A stretch of DNA of 64,000 bases, taken from the NCBI RefSeq assembly GCF_000411555.1, contig NZ_KE150486.1, positions 1,054,001 through 1,118,000 on the forward strand, in the 5' to 3' direction. The translations under genes were made by a program, and so were the position numbers. Below the pieces are notes generated by a model. It saw only the letters and a list, made by a program, of their open reading frames with translations. It was not told where the DNA came from and made no database searches. The stretch is from Atopobium sp. oral taxon 199 str. F0494 (GTDB lineage Bacteria > Actinomycetota > Coriobacteriia > Coriobacteriales > Atopobiaceae). Positions within the stretch are counted from its first letter, which is position 1; each line of letters opens with the position of its first letter. Below, in pieces: positions 16,835-25,634 of this stretch.

Positions 16835-18748
16835 TTAGTTCTGAGACTTGTCGTCGTCAACAACCTCGTAATCAGCGTCTTCAACATCACCGTCAGCCGC
16901 GTTGGCGTTGTCGGCAGAGGTGTTATCGGAGCCAGCGGTCTGAGCCTGGGCGTCAGCGTACGCCACCTCGGCGAGCTTGTGTCCAACCTCCTGGAGCTTC
17001 TCGCCAGCCGCCTTGATAGCCTCGATATCGGTGCCCTCAAGCGCCTTGCGTGCTTCAGCGACGGCCTCCTCGGTAGCCTTCTTCTGATCCTCGGGGACCT
17101 TATCGCCCAGATCTTTCAGGGTCTGCTCGGTGCCGTACGCAAGCGAGTCGGTCTGGTTGCGAATCTCAATCTCGTCCTTACGCTTCTTGTCTTCCTCAGC
17201 GTGGGACTCGGCGTCCTTGACCATGCGATCGACTTCGTCATCAGAAAGCGCCGTGGAGCCGGAGATGGTAATCTCCTGGGACTTGCCCGTTGCCTTGTCC
17301 TTTGCGGTGACCTTCACGATGCCGTTGGCGTCGATATCAAAGGTAACCTCAATCTGCGGGGTACCACGACGAGCAGCCGGAATGCCGGTCAGGTTGAACT
17401 TACCGAGCGACTTGTTGTCCGCAGCCATCTCGCGCTCGCCCTGCAGGACGTTAATCTCAACGGACGTCTGGTTATCAGCGGCCGTGGAGTAAATCTCGGT
17501 CTTGGACGTCGGAATGGTGGTGTTGCGGTCAATCATCTTGGTCATCACGCCGCCCATGGTCTCAACGCCAAGGGAAAGCGGGGTAACATCCAGAAGCAGG
17601 ATGCCGGAAACGTCACCGGTCAGAACGCCGCCCTGAACAGCCGCGCCGTCAGCAACAACTTCGTCCGGGTTCACGGACATATTGGGCTGCTTGCCGGTCA
17701 TGGTCTTTACAAGATCCTGAACGGCAGGCATACGAGTGGAGCCACCGACAAGAATAACCTCATCAACGCTGGAAATCTGGAGACCGGCGTCCTGGAGTGC
17801 CTTGGTTACTGGAGTCTTGCAGCGATCAAGCAGATCACGCGTAATGCGCTCAAACTCAGCGCGAGTCAGCGTATAGTCAAGGTGCTTAGGACCGGTCGCA
17901 TCAGCGGTAATAAATGGCAGGTTAATCTGTGCTTGCTGAGCACTTGAGAGCTCCTTCTTGGCGTTCTCCGCAGCCTCCTTCAGGCGCTGAAGCGCCATAG
18001 GATCCTTGCGAAGATCGATGCCGTTGTCGGAGTTGAACTTATCGGCGAGCCAGTCAATCACGCGCTGGTCCCAGTCATCGCCACCGAGGTGGTTGTCGCC
18101 ATTGGTAGCAAGAACCTCAACAACGCCGTCGGCAAGGTCAAGAAGCGAGACGTCAAAGGTGCCGCCGCCAAGGTCGAAGACGAGGACTTTCTGATCCTTA
18201 TCTTTCTTATCAAGACCGTAAGCAAGGGCAGCCGCCGTCGGCTCGTTAACGATACGCTGGACATTGAGGCCTGCGATCTTGCCGGCGTCTTTGGTTGCCT
18301 GACGCTGAGAGTCATTGAAGTAGGCAGGAACAGTGATGACAGCGTCGGTCACTTTCTCACCGAGGTACTTCTCGGCATCAGCCTTCATCTTTGAGAGAAT
18401 CATGGCGCTGATTTGCTCAGGCGTATAATCGGTGCCCTCAATCTCCACGACCGCGCGACCGTCAGTACCGGACTTGACCTTGTACGGAACGGTCTTCATC
18501 TCGGACTGAACCTCGTCAAACTTGCGGCCCATGAAGCGCTTAATGGAGAACACAGTGTTCACCGGATTGGTGACAGCCTGGTTCTTTGCCGCTTTACCAA
18601 CAATGCGGTCGCCGTCAGCGCGGAAGCCCACGACCGACGGAGTAGTACGATCTCCCTCAGCATTCACAATAATAGTCGGCTCTCCGCCCTCAAGGACGGC
18701 CATAGCCGAGTTGGTGGTGCCAAGGTCGATACCAAGAATCTTTCCCAT
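16835..18748 (-). CDS. dnaK: Hsp70 chaperone DnaK
   Basis: This 637-residue Hsp70 opens with [17 protein letters not shown] and holds the ATPase signatures [15 protein letters not shown] and [14 protein letters not shown]. The substrate-binding domain begins around residue 365, and a C-terminal lid ends in an acidic tail ([10 protein letters not shown]). DnaK refolds proteins in ATP-driven cycles with DnaJ and GrpE. It heads the operon dnaK-grpE-dnaJ-hspR and has a heat-shock palindrome about 150 bases upstream. Confidence 0.98.
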   Translation of the reverse strand: MGKILGIDLGTTNSAMAVLEGGEPTIIVNAEGDRTTPSVVGFRADGDRIVGKAAKNQAVTNPVNTVFSIKRFMGRKFDEVQSEMKTVPYKVKSGTDGRAVVEIEGTDYTPEQISAMILSKMKADAEKYLGEKVTDAVITVPAYFNDSQRQATKDAGKIAGLNVQRIVNEPTAAALAYGLDKKDKDQKVLVFDLGGGTFDVSLLDLADGVVEVLATNGDNHLGGDDWDQRVIDWLADKFNSDNGIDLRKDPMALQRLKEAAENAKKELSSAQQAQINLPFITADATGPKHLDYTLTRAEFERITRDLLDRCKTPVTKALQDAGLQISSVDEVILVGGSTRMPAVQDLVKTMTGKQPNMSVNPDEVVADGAAVQGGVLTGDVSGILLLDVTPLSLGVETMGGVMTKMIDRNTTIPTSKTEIYSTAADNQTSVEINVLQGEREMAADNKSLGKFNLTGIPAARRGTPQIEVTFDIDANGIVKVTAKDKATGKSQEITISGSTALSDDEVDRMVKDAESHAEEDKKRKDEIEIRNQTDSLAYGTEQTLKDLGDKVPEDQKKATEEAVAEARKALEGTDIEAIKAAGEKLQEVGHKLAEVAYADAQAQTAGSDNTSADNANAADGDVEDADYEVVDDDKSQN

Positions 18749-18897
18749 AGTTAGTGTTCCTTTCCTTTGCAGGCTCAGTTGGCGAGAAGCCCCTTGTTAT
18801 GAAACTACCTCTCCAACAGGACTTTTCTCCACACCACGCCTGCGGTGTTTCTGCTTTACGGTTGAGGTTATTCCCCCTATGTCAAGTTTATATACAT

Positions 18898-18922
18898 AAT
18901 CTAAGTGTCTTTGTATAAGGTT
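18898..18922 (-). promoter_or_regulatory. Candidate HspR operator/promoter of dnaK
   Basis: This 25-bp site matches the clpB operator at about 21 of 25 positions, including the core ATCTAAGTGTC. Its right arm (AAGGTT) is a weaker match to the left arm. On the minus strand a TATATA-like -10 follows. The gene-free stretch 18749-19078 otherwise contains one copy of the GCGAGAAG octamer at 18782 and no frame that looks real. Confidence 0.7.
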
Positions 18923-19078
18923 TTTATGTGAGAAATTATCTCCGCCAAAATTGGTGCGAAGAGGCAAAGAACTTCAAAGTCGGAGAAAACGGAAAGCTAC
19001 GGAAAGCGGAACCAAGAGTCTAATAGCATCGCCTCATGTATGAAGAAATGAAAGTGCAACAAGTTCTCTGACAAGTTG

Positions 19079-19747
19079 CTAGCCTCTCAGAGAATCACGA
19101 CCGTAAGTAGCCTGCCAGTTCTTAGTAAACTCCTTAACGGCAATCTCAGTTCCAGGATGACCGATCATCGTATAGGCGATTTCAGGTGGAACAGTCACTG
19201 CCTGAATGCCAGCAGTGATAAGAGTGTGAACCTGCTCGGCATTCTTAAATGACGCGGCAATGACCTTCGAGTTCAATCCCTGGGTCTCAAGCATCTGAAG
19301 CAAATCTATGACCTGCCCGATGCCATCGCCATAATTGCACATGCGGTTGACATAGGGAGCCAGATAGTCAGCTCCATTCAACGCTGCCAAAAAGGCCTCA
19401 TCAGCAGAATAGATGGCTGTTGCCAGAACGCCAAGACCCTCAGATTTCAGCTTTTTTATCGCCTTGTAACCTGTGTGGGTAACAGGAATCTTGACATATG
19501 TGTTTTTGGGACGAAGGCTGCAAATGTAACGGGCCTCTTCCAGCATCTTTTTATACTCTGTTGAAACTGTCTGGACAAAGAATTTCTGCTCAGGATGCAA
19601 ATACTCCGCGAATTGCCGGATAACATCTTCAGGGCTCTTACCACTCTTGGCAATAATTGTGGGATTGGTAGTCACGCCGGCAACAGTTAGTAACTCATCG
19701 AGCTTCTTTACAGCATCCAAATCAGCGGTATCAAGAATAAATTCCAT
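19079..19747 (-). CDS. Fructose-6-phosphate aldolase/TalC-type transaldolase
   Basis: The 222-residue protein belongs to the small transaldolase group, with LDTADL at the start, GVTTNPTIIAKSG at about 24-36 and the Schiff-base lysine in YVKIPVT (Lys86). Family enzymes cleave or form fructose-6-phosphate, or transfer dihydroxyacetone units, in the cytoplasm. The length and late block IGHPGTEIAVKEF fit Fsa/TalC rather than classical TalB. It lies next to the lsr block on the same strand but with rmuC between, so a link to AI-2 breakdown is only possible. Confidence 0.88.
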   Translation of the reverse strand: MEFILDTADLDAVKKLDELLTVAGVTTNPTIIAKSGKSPEDVIRQFAEYLHPEQKFFVQTVSTEYKKMLEEARYICSLRPKNTYVKIPVTHTGYKAIKKLKSEGLGVLATAIYSADEAFLAALNGADYLAPYVNRMCNYGDGIGQVIDLLQMLETQGLNSKVIAASFKNAEQVHTLITAGIQAVTVPPEIAYTMIGHPGTEIAVKEFTKNWQATYGRDSLRG

Positions 19748-19778
19748 GGTTGCTATGCCCTTTCATGCATTGTCGTAG

Positions 19779-21104
19779 CTACTCGTCCCCGTCATCCATC
19801 TGGTCTTCAATGCCGAGAAGCCCGTCTGCTTCATCCAAAGAACCAACGGCGGTCACGCCCTTGAGAGTTTTCTCCATGGCCCGCGTGCGTGTGCCAACAA
19901 GCCCGTCGATAGTCTTCGATGCCGTATTCAGCTGCTTCTGCGCCTTCTCAAGCTCACGCCGATACTTGGGCAGCTCCGCCTTGACCGCCGCAAGCACCTT
20001 TTGTATCTCATCCGCACGCTTTTGAATGGCCACGGTCTGAAATCCCATCTGCAGGGCGTTGAGCAGTGCTGCCATAGTGGACGGACCGGCAATATTGATA
20101 TGCCACTCCCGTTGAATCTGCTCGACCAAACCTGTGCGATTCACTACCTCGGCATACAGCCCCTCAAAGGGCAAAAACAAAACCGCGAATGACGTGGTCG
20201 CCGGCGGGGCAACATACTTCTCGTGGATGTCTTTCGCCTCACTTTTCAGACGAGTTTCCAGTTCTTTCCAAGCGACGTCAATGGCCGCGGCGTCGCCGGC
20301 TTCTTTCGCATCTTCCAGGTGTCCGTAGGCCTCGCCAGGGAATTTTGCGTCAATAGGCAGGTACACAAACTCATCGTCCTTGCCGGGAATCTTGACGGCA
20401 AACTCAACCCTATTGGTGCTGTCGGGAACGGTCGCCACATTGGTTTCATACTGCTCTGGAGCAAGAACCTCCTCAAGGATTGCTCCTAGCTGCACCTCGC
20501 CAACAATGCCTCTGGTCTTAACGTTGGAAAGGACTTTGCGCAAATCACCGACACTCTGCGCCATTCCGCGCATCTCGCCAAGCCCTTTGGAAACAGAATC
20601 TAGCTGATCGTTGACGAGCTTAAACGACTCGCTGATACGGTCATTCAGCGTTTTCTGGAGTTTCTCGTCAACGGTGGCACGAATCTGCTCAAGGCTCCTG
20701 CTGCTGTCCTCGCGAATAGCAATAAGCTGGCGAGAAACACTGTCTTGGACGCCCTTCAAAGTCCCGCTGATGCCGGTTTGCATGGCAGCGTAGCTCTTCT
20801 CTTGTGCAGCCCGAGCATCGCCGAGTTCTTTAATTGTGCTTGTTCTGAAATCCCCCATCGCACGTTCCACATCGTTAACTTTACCTGTCATTTCGGAAAG
20901 TCTGCGATCAAGCACGTCAATAGACGCCTGGGACTGCTCTCGTGTGTGCTTCATCTCTGAATCAATTTTTTCACTGATAGTCGTGGAGAGCGAAGCGAAA
21001 GTCTCCGCGGAATCTCTCGTACGGCTCCAGGTCATACCCGCAAGAATAGCGGCCATAACAGCAGCCGCAGCAGCAACAATCAAAATCAGCGTATCTGTTT
21101 GCAT
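19779..21104 (-). CDS. rmuC: RmuC family DNA recombination protein
   Basis: The 441-residue protein has an N-terminal membrane anchor (LILIVAAAAAVMAAILAGM), a long coiled coil over about residues 40-190, and the conserved RmuC core (LRKVLSNVKTRGIVGEVQLGAILE, then FLPFEGLYAEVVNRTGLVE). RmuC limits rearrangements at inverted repeats in E. coli, and its core is related to nuclease folds. The ending is acidic (EDQMDDGDE). Confidence 0.92.
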   Translation of the reverse strand: MQTDTLILIVAAAAAVMAAILAGMTWSRTRDSAETFASLSTTISEKIDSEMKHTREQSQASIDVLDRRLSEMTGKVNDVERAMGDFRTSTIKELGDARAAQEKSYAAMQTGISGTLKGVQDSVSRQLIAIREDSSRSLEQIRATVDEKLQKTLNDRISESFKLVNDQLDSVSKGLGEMRGMAQSVGDLRKVLSNVKTRGIVGEVQLGAILEEVLAPEQYETNVATVPDSTNRVEFAVKIPGKDDEFVYLPIDAKFPGEAYGHLEDAKEAGDAAAIDVAWKELETRLKSEAKDIHEKYVAPPATTSFAVLFLPFEGLYAEVVNRTGLVEQIQREWHINIAGPSTMAALLNALQMGFQTVAIQKRADEIQKVLAAVKAELPKYRRELEKAQKQLNTASKTIDGLVGTRTRAMEKTLKGVTAVGSLDEADGLLGIEDQMDDGDE

Positions 21105-21214
21105 ATTGACCCCAGCCTCAATCCAAATTGTTTGACGATTCCAATTCCACGTCCTGTATACCCCTACATTGTAAGGCGGCCATCATGGTACAACGCTATC
21201 GATCCACTCTTAGT

Positions 21215-21257
21215 AAACAAAAAGCGAGAAGCGCCTGAGGTTCCAAGCGCTTCTCGC
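21215..21257 (-). terminator. Intrinsic terminator of the lsr operon built from two GCGAGAAG octamers
   Basis: A perfect 12-bp stem (AGCGAGAAGCGC at 21223-21234 with its complement at 21247-21258) has a 12-base loop and, on the minus strand, a TTTTTGTTT run. It sits after lsrF and before rmuC. Each arm carries one copy of the overrepresented octamer (21224-21231 and 21250-21257). Inverted uptake-sequence pairs serve as terminators in Neisseria and Pasteurellaceae in the same way. Confidence 0.9.
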
Positions 21258-21309
21258 TATGAGAAGAGGGAGATAGCAAAACTCTTAGCGAAGCGGAGTT
21301 GAAATCTGC

Positions 21310-22188
21310 TTAGTGCGTCGCGTCCTCAAAGAACTCCCACGCCTCAGCGTCAGTTGCTCCTTCATGCACAATCTTGCGAACAGCCTCGGCCATCTGTAAG
21401 GGGTGGGTGCTCTGGAAGATATTGCGCCCCATGTCAACACCACGAGCACCCTTCCTGATAACGTCATAAGCAAGGTTGAGAGCCTCGCGCTCAGGCAGCT
21501 TCTTACCACCGGCAACCACAATCGGCACCGGACAAGCAGCTACAACCTCTTCAAAGTCTTCGCAGTCATAAGTCTTCACAATCTGGACGCCCATCTCAGC
21601 AATGATGCGGGTAGCCAGCTTGAAGAAACGACCCGTACGCTCCATATCTTTGCCAACCGCACAAACACCGAGTGTTGGAATGCTGTAATGGAAACCGGCA
21701 TTGACCACTTGACTCAGATTGTCAATGCTGGAAAGCTGACCGTCAGCTCCGATAAATGTTTGAACAGCCATGCAGTCGGCGTTCATGCGGATAGTGTCCT
21801 CGATATCCACAGCAACGACCTCATGTGAAAGATCGGCCTGGAGCATCGAAGAGCCTGAAGTCACGCGAAGCGCGATACCTTTGGATATTTGAGGAGGAAC
21901 ACAGCTACGAAGCGCGCCTCGCGTGCCCATAAAACAATCAACATAGGGAGCAAGCTGCGGAAGCAGCAAGTCAAGACGCTCAAGACCGGCCGTTGAGCCC
22001 ATGAAATACCCATGATCAAAAGCGAACATGACCGTATTGCCGCTCTTAGGGTCAAAGATATTGGAAAGATGCTTCTGCATACCCCAATCAAGATTATTCG
22101 CACCCTTTACATAAAACCCTTGGTCGTTAGCGAAAGGAGTATCAACGTGATAATCCTTAGCAACTTTAAGGCCATCAAGATCAGCCAT
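21310..22188 (-). CDS. lsrF: LsrF-type thiolase/aldolase of phospho-AI-2 breakdown
   Basis: LsrF transfers an acetyl group from 3-hydroxy-5-phosphonooxypentane-2,4-dione to CoA, the last step of AI-2 degradation. The 292-residue protein keeps the DeoC/FbaB-like barrel features MFAFDHGYFMG near residue 55, VDIEDTIRMNAD, the putative catalytic lysine in VQIVKTYD, and the phosphate-site GARGVDMGRN. It is the last gene of the lsrACDBF series, and the octamer-paired terminator follows it. Confidence 0.9.
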   Translation of the reverse strand: MADLDGLKVAKDYHVDTPFANDQGFYVKGANNLDWGMQKHLSNIFDPKSGNTVMFAFDHGYFMGSTAGLERLDLLLPQLAPYVDCFMGTRGALRSCVPPQISKGIALRVTSGSSMLQADLSHEVVAVDIEDTIRMNADCMAVQTFIGADGQLSSIDNLSQVVNAGFHYSIPTLGVCAVGKDMERTGRFFKLATRIIAEMGVQIVKTYDCEDFEEVVAACPVPIVVAGGKKLPEREALNLAYDVIRKGARGVDMGRNIFQSTHPLQMAEAVRKIVHEGATDAEAWEFFEDATH

Positions 22189-22325
22189 ATGAATCCTTTC
22201 TTTAGGCGAATCTGCGACGCACCGGCAGAGGCAGTAGCCGATGCGACGCAGAAAGGTACAACAAAATGAGCTGTCTAAGCGCTCAACCTCAGTGTCGAGA
22301 AGCGCTTGGATGCTTAAACCGAATA

Positions 22326-23453
22326 CTAGAACGCGTAATTATTCATGTTCTCTTTTGTGAATACCAGGCGCTCAGGCAAAAGTACTACGCCGTTGTTCTT
22401 CTCGGCAGTCTTGGCGCCTTCGGCAATGGAATCATTTGCCTCTACCTTGACATCGCCAATACTCGGGATAGAAATGGTATCGCCAACCTTAACTTCATTG
22501 CCAGCGGCGAGGTATGCCGCAACGTAGCAGCCCATAGCGCCTTGAACAGCGCAATCCCAAAGACCCCAGTTGTAAATAGTGCCATGCTCACAGTAGGACT
22601 TGATGGACTGCGGGGATGCAAAGCCGGTAATGGTTACCTTCTGAGCGTCGTAGCCCTTGTTCTCGGCGGCCTGGAGCTGACCCGGAAGAGCAGTGGAGTC
22701 GTTGCAGATAATGAGGTCAATGGTGGGATAGGCGTCAAGAATCGCCTCGCCAATGGTGATTGCCTGCTCAGCATCCTGATTGGAGTAGTAGTTCTCGTGA
22801 ACGTTCTTCCAGTTAGGATAGGTTTCTTTGATAATCTTCTGTGCAGCGACCTGCCAAGAGTTCTGGTCGGTAACTGTCGCCTGAGAGTAGTGCCAGACGT
22901 AGGTAATCTCATCCTTTGCAGGATCCTTGCCGCGTTCCTTAAGGCCTGCGACGCCCATATCGACAAGCATTTGTCCAAGAATTTCGGGGGTTCCTTGGGA
23001 AACCATCAAGGTGCGATCCTCGGGATTAGAGTCGGAGTCCCAGGTGGTAACAACGATACCCGCAGACGTTGCCTTCTTAAGCGCATCGGAAACGCCGTTT
23101 GCATCTACGGTGGAAATGCTGATTGCATCTACGCCGTTAGCGACTGCCTGGTTAATGACGGATACCTGAGCAGAAACAGATGCAGTCGCGTCACCGATAT
23201 AGTCAACGGTGAAGCCCCATTCCTTAGACTTCTCCTGAGCACCCTTATTAGCGGACTCAAAGAAAGCGTTACCGGTAACCTTTGGAATGAACGCTACGGT
23301 CTTGCCTTTGACGTCTCCACCACCGGACTGCTTCTTGTCGCCATCGTCTTTCTTCGTTTCACCACCGCCATTGCAGCCTGTAAGAGCGAGGCCGGCAGTC
23401 ACTGCCGTAAAACCAGCTGCGCCAATAAAACCGCGACGAGTCATATCTTGCAT
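22326..23453 (-). CDS. lsrB: AI-2 ABC transporter substrate-binding lipoprotein
   Basis: The 375-residue protein begins with an RRGFIGAAGF run and a lipobox (ALTGC, Cys27), so it should be a membrane-tethered lipoprotein, possibly Tat exported. The rest is a periplasmic-binding fold of the sugar-binding (RbsB/LsrB) class: VAFIPKVTGNAFFES, ISTVDANGV, TTWDSDSNP, and GFASPQSIKSYCEHG near the end. It captures AI-2 for LsrACD. The ATG follows GGGAGG. A 7-bp hairpin (AAGCGCT ... AGCGCTT) in the gap to lsrF may lower expression of lsrF. Confidence 0.9.
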   Translation of the reverse strand: MQDMTRRGFIGAAGFTAVTAGLALTGCNGGGETKKDDGDKKQSGGGDVKGKTVAFIPKVTGNAFFESANKGAQEKSKEWGFTVDYIGDATASVSAQVSVINQAVANGVDAISISTVDANGVSDALKKATSAGIVVTTWDSDSNPEDRTLMVSQGTPEILGQMLVDMGVAGLKERGKDPAKDEITYVWHYSQATVTDQNSWQVAAQKIIKETYPNWKNVHENYYSNQDAEQAITIGEAILDAYPTIDLIICNDSTALPGQLQAAENKGYDAQKVTITGFASPQSIKSYCEHGTIYNWGLWDCAVQGAMGCYVAAYLAAGNEVKVGDTISIPSIGDVKVEANDSIAEGAKTAEKNNGVVLLPERLVFTKENMNNYAF

Positions 23454-23509
23454 AGTCGAACCTCCCTTTCATGTGTCCGACATATGCCGGACACGAGCCT
23501 CCCGAAGCG

Positions 23510-24547
23510 TTAGGCCTCGGCTGATTTGCCACTCCTCATGAGTAGCGATTGTAAAAACGTGCCGATATGCATACCACTTGCCGCCGAACGAAACACGATG
23601 ACGACAACAAGCAAAATGCCAACAGGAATATTGAGGTACTGCGGACTCACCTTGAAACACAGGGGCAGCCCGAAGCGCAAAAACGCGATTACGAAGGACG
23701 CAAGAGCAGTTCCCACGATAGATCCCTTGCCGCCGGTAGAGAGCGTTCCTCCTAAAACGACCGCCGTAATAATGTCCATTGTCAGGTCAGCGCCAAGATC
23801 GGACTTTGCGGTTCCCAGATACGCCGTCAGCACCGTACCTGCTATAGCCGCCGACAATGCGCTCAGCATATAAGTAGACATGATTACACGACGGCTATTG
23901 ATGCCCGAAAACTCCGCGGCGCTTTGGTTAACGCCTACAAGTGTGATACGCCGACCATACTTAGTCTTGTGCAGCAATATAAAGGCGATGCAAAGCATGA
24001 GCGCATAAACCAGCAGCTGAAATGGGATAACGCCAAAAAGCTGGAAGTTTGACACAAACTTGAATTCGGCCGGGAAGCCGCCGATGCCCTGATAGCTCTC
24101 CGTTTTGGAAAGCGTAGAGATTAAAAGCGCCAACCCCGAATACAAGAAGCTTCCGCCCAGCGTAACCACCATAGCCTGAACACGGCAGTAGGCTATGAAA
24201 AAGCCTGACAAAGCTCCACAGGCAACGGCCAAAGCAACGGCGACCGCTACCGCTCCCCAAATAGGAAGACCGAAATCCTGCCAGCCGACACCAATGGTAA
24301 TGGACGTAAGACCCACAAGAGACGCTACCTGAATATCAATACCTCCTGTCACCATAACCAGTGTGACAAAAAGCGAAATCATAAAGACGGGAAGGTTGTC
24401 GTTAATGCTGGTAAACAGTAACGCCGGGCGCAAAAACTTCGCGTTTGCAGAACCAAAAACGGCAAATTCGATTATTAGAAGCGCTATAAGGATAAGGTTC
24501 CAGTTTGTCTGTCCGTGGGTCAGGAGACGCCTGATTTTCTCGCCCAT
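23510..24547 (-). CDS. lsrD: AI-2 ABC transporter permease LsrD
   Basis: The 345-residue protein has eight to ten hydrophobic helices and the sugar-type ABC permease blocks VMVTGGIDIQVASLVGLTS and DIITAVVLGGTLSTGGKGS, the latter near the ATPase-coupling loop. It forms the channel with LsrC. Its ATG overlaps the stop codon of lsrC by one base, showing translational coupling. The assignment as D rather than C comes from the order A-C-D-B, which matches E. coli. Confidence 0.88.
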   Translation of the reverse strand: MGEKIRRLLTHGQTNWNLILIALLIIEFAVFGSANAKFLRPALLFTSINDNLPVFMISLFVTLVMVTGGIDIQVASLVGLTSITIGVGWQDFGLPIWGAVAVAVALAVACGALSGFFIAYCRVQAMVVTLGGSFLYSGLALLISTLSKTESYQGIGGFPAEFKFVSNFQLFGVIPFQLLVYALMLCIAFILLHKTKYGRRITLVGVNQSAAEFSGINSRRVIMSTYMLSALSAAIAGTVLTAYLGTAKSDLGADLTMDIITAVVLGGTLSTGGKGSIVGTALASFVIAFLRFGLPLCFKVSPQYLNIPVGILLVVVIVFRSAASGMHIGTFLQSLLMRSGKSAEA

Positions 24548-25623
24548 CAGCGATCACCTCCCCTCTTGCCCGAAGGACTCAAGGCTTCCGCTCCAAATTC
24601 AGCAATCTGTTCGGCAAGCTGTTCTGAAGCCGGCTTCTGAGCAACACGAGCATTCAGTCGGGCATGTCGGTTCTTAATAACCGCCCTGTGCTGAAGCAGC
24701 GCGTCCACAACGACAATGACAATCAAAATAACACCGGTTATAGCATTGTCGTAATTTGACGAGAAGCCCATGAAGACCAAAAGGTAGCTGATAGAGGCCA
24801 TGATGACGGATCCGACAGCAGCGCCGAGCACAGAGCCGACACCTCCCAGAAGGCTCACTCCGCCAAGAACACAGGCAGCGATAGCTTTCATCTCATAGCC
24901 GTTACCTGACATAGGCGTCACGAATCCAATGCGACTGCAGAAAAGGATTCCGCCTACGGCAGCAAAGACGCCGCAAAGAACATAGGCCAAAATCTTGGTC
25001 CGAAGCGTTGGAATGCCTACAAGCGTGGCGCCGTTAGCATTATCGCCGACCGCTGCGAACCAGCGGCCACGGCGCGTCTTGGTGAGCGCCAGATGTATAA
25101 CGACGACAAGGGCGATGACAGTACAGTAGTAAATCGTAAGGTCACCCATACCTGTTACGGCGGAAAAATCCTTGAAGCTTTTGGGAAGATTTTCGACCCA
25201 CGCACCATTTGTGTACACATAGATAATACCGCGGAGCACGCCGTTCACACCAAGGGTAAAGATGAGCGAAGGGGCTTTCATGATAGCAACGCCCCAGGCG
25301 TTAATAAGACCAATGACAGCACCAATGGCAATTCCTGCGGCTACCGCAGCAACAAGTGGTTGACCGTCACGCAACATAGTCCCCACCACGGCCGCCACAA
25401 GGCCGAGATTAGAGCCGACGGAGACATCGATTTCACCAACGAACAGCGTAAACGCGACGCCAACCGCCACGAGCGTATACACGACTGATGTGTTAAAGCA
25501 GGCGGCAATGGTTGCCGGTGTCATAAATGCCGGGTTAATAGCGCCGACCACAATAAACAGCACAAGCAAGAAGACAAGACTGCTGAGCCCACGGGCTTTC
25601 ATGAGGCGTTTTATCAGATCCAC
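24547..25623 (-). CDS. lsrC: AI-2 ABC transporter permease LsrC
   Basis: The 358-residue integral membrane protein shows the paired permease motifs LFVGEIDVSVGSNLGLVA and IAACVLGGVSLLGGVGSVLGA of the branched sugar/AI-2 permease family. The start is GTG at 25623 after a GGGGGTG ribosome site. A hydrophilic C-terminal tail (about 40 residues, rich in Arg, Ala and Glu) extends past the last helix. The gene sits 11 bp behind lsrA and overlaps lsrD. Confidence 0.88.
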   Translation of the reverse strand: MDLIKRLMKARGLSSLVFLLVLFIVVGAINPAFMTPATIAACFNTSVVYTLVAVGVAFTLFVGEIDVSVGSNLGLVAAVVGTMLRDGQPLVAAVAAGIAIGAVIGLINAWGVAIMKAPSLIFTLGVNGVLRGIIYVYTNGAWVENLPKSFKDFSAVTGMGDLTIYYCTVIALVVVIHLALTKTRRGRWFAAVGDNANGATLVGIPTLRTKILAYVLCGVFAAVGGILFCSRIGFVTPMSGNGYEMKAIAACVLGGVSLLGGVGSVLGAAVGSVIMASISYLLVFMGFSSNYDNAITGVILIVIVVVDALLQHRAVIKNRHARLNARVAQKPASEQLAEQIAEFGAEALSPSGKRGGDR

Positions 25624-25634
25624 CAGGCACCCCC

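Noticed and set aside
16685-17947. Long frame antisense to dnaK and grpE
   Set aside because: It lies fully opposite strongly conserved genes and has no ribosome site or recognisable domain; codon bias of dnaK explains it.
22266-23513. 415-codon frame antisense to lsrB
   Set aside because: It mirrors lsrB exactly and has no independent support.
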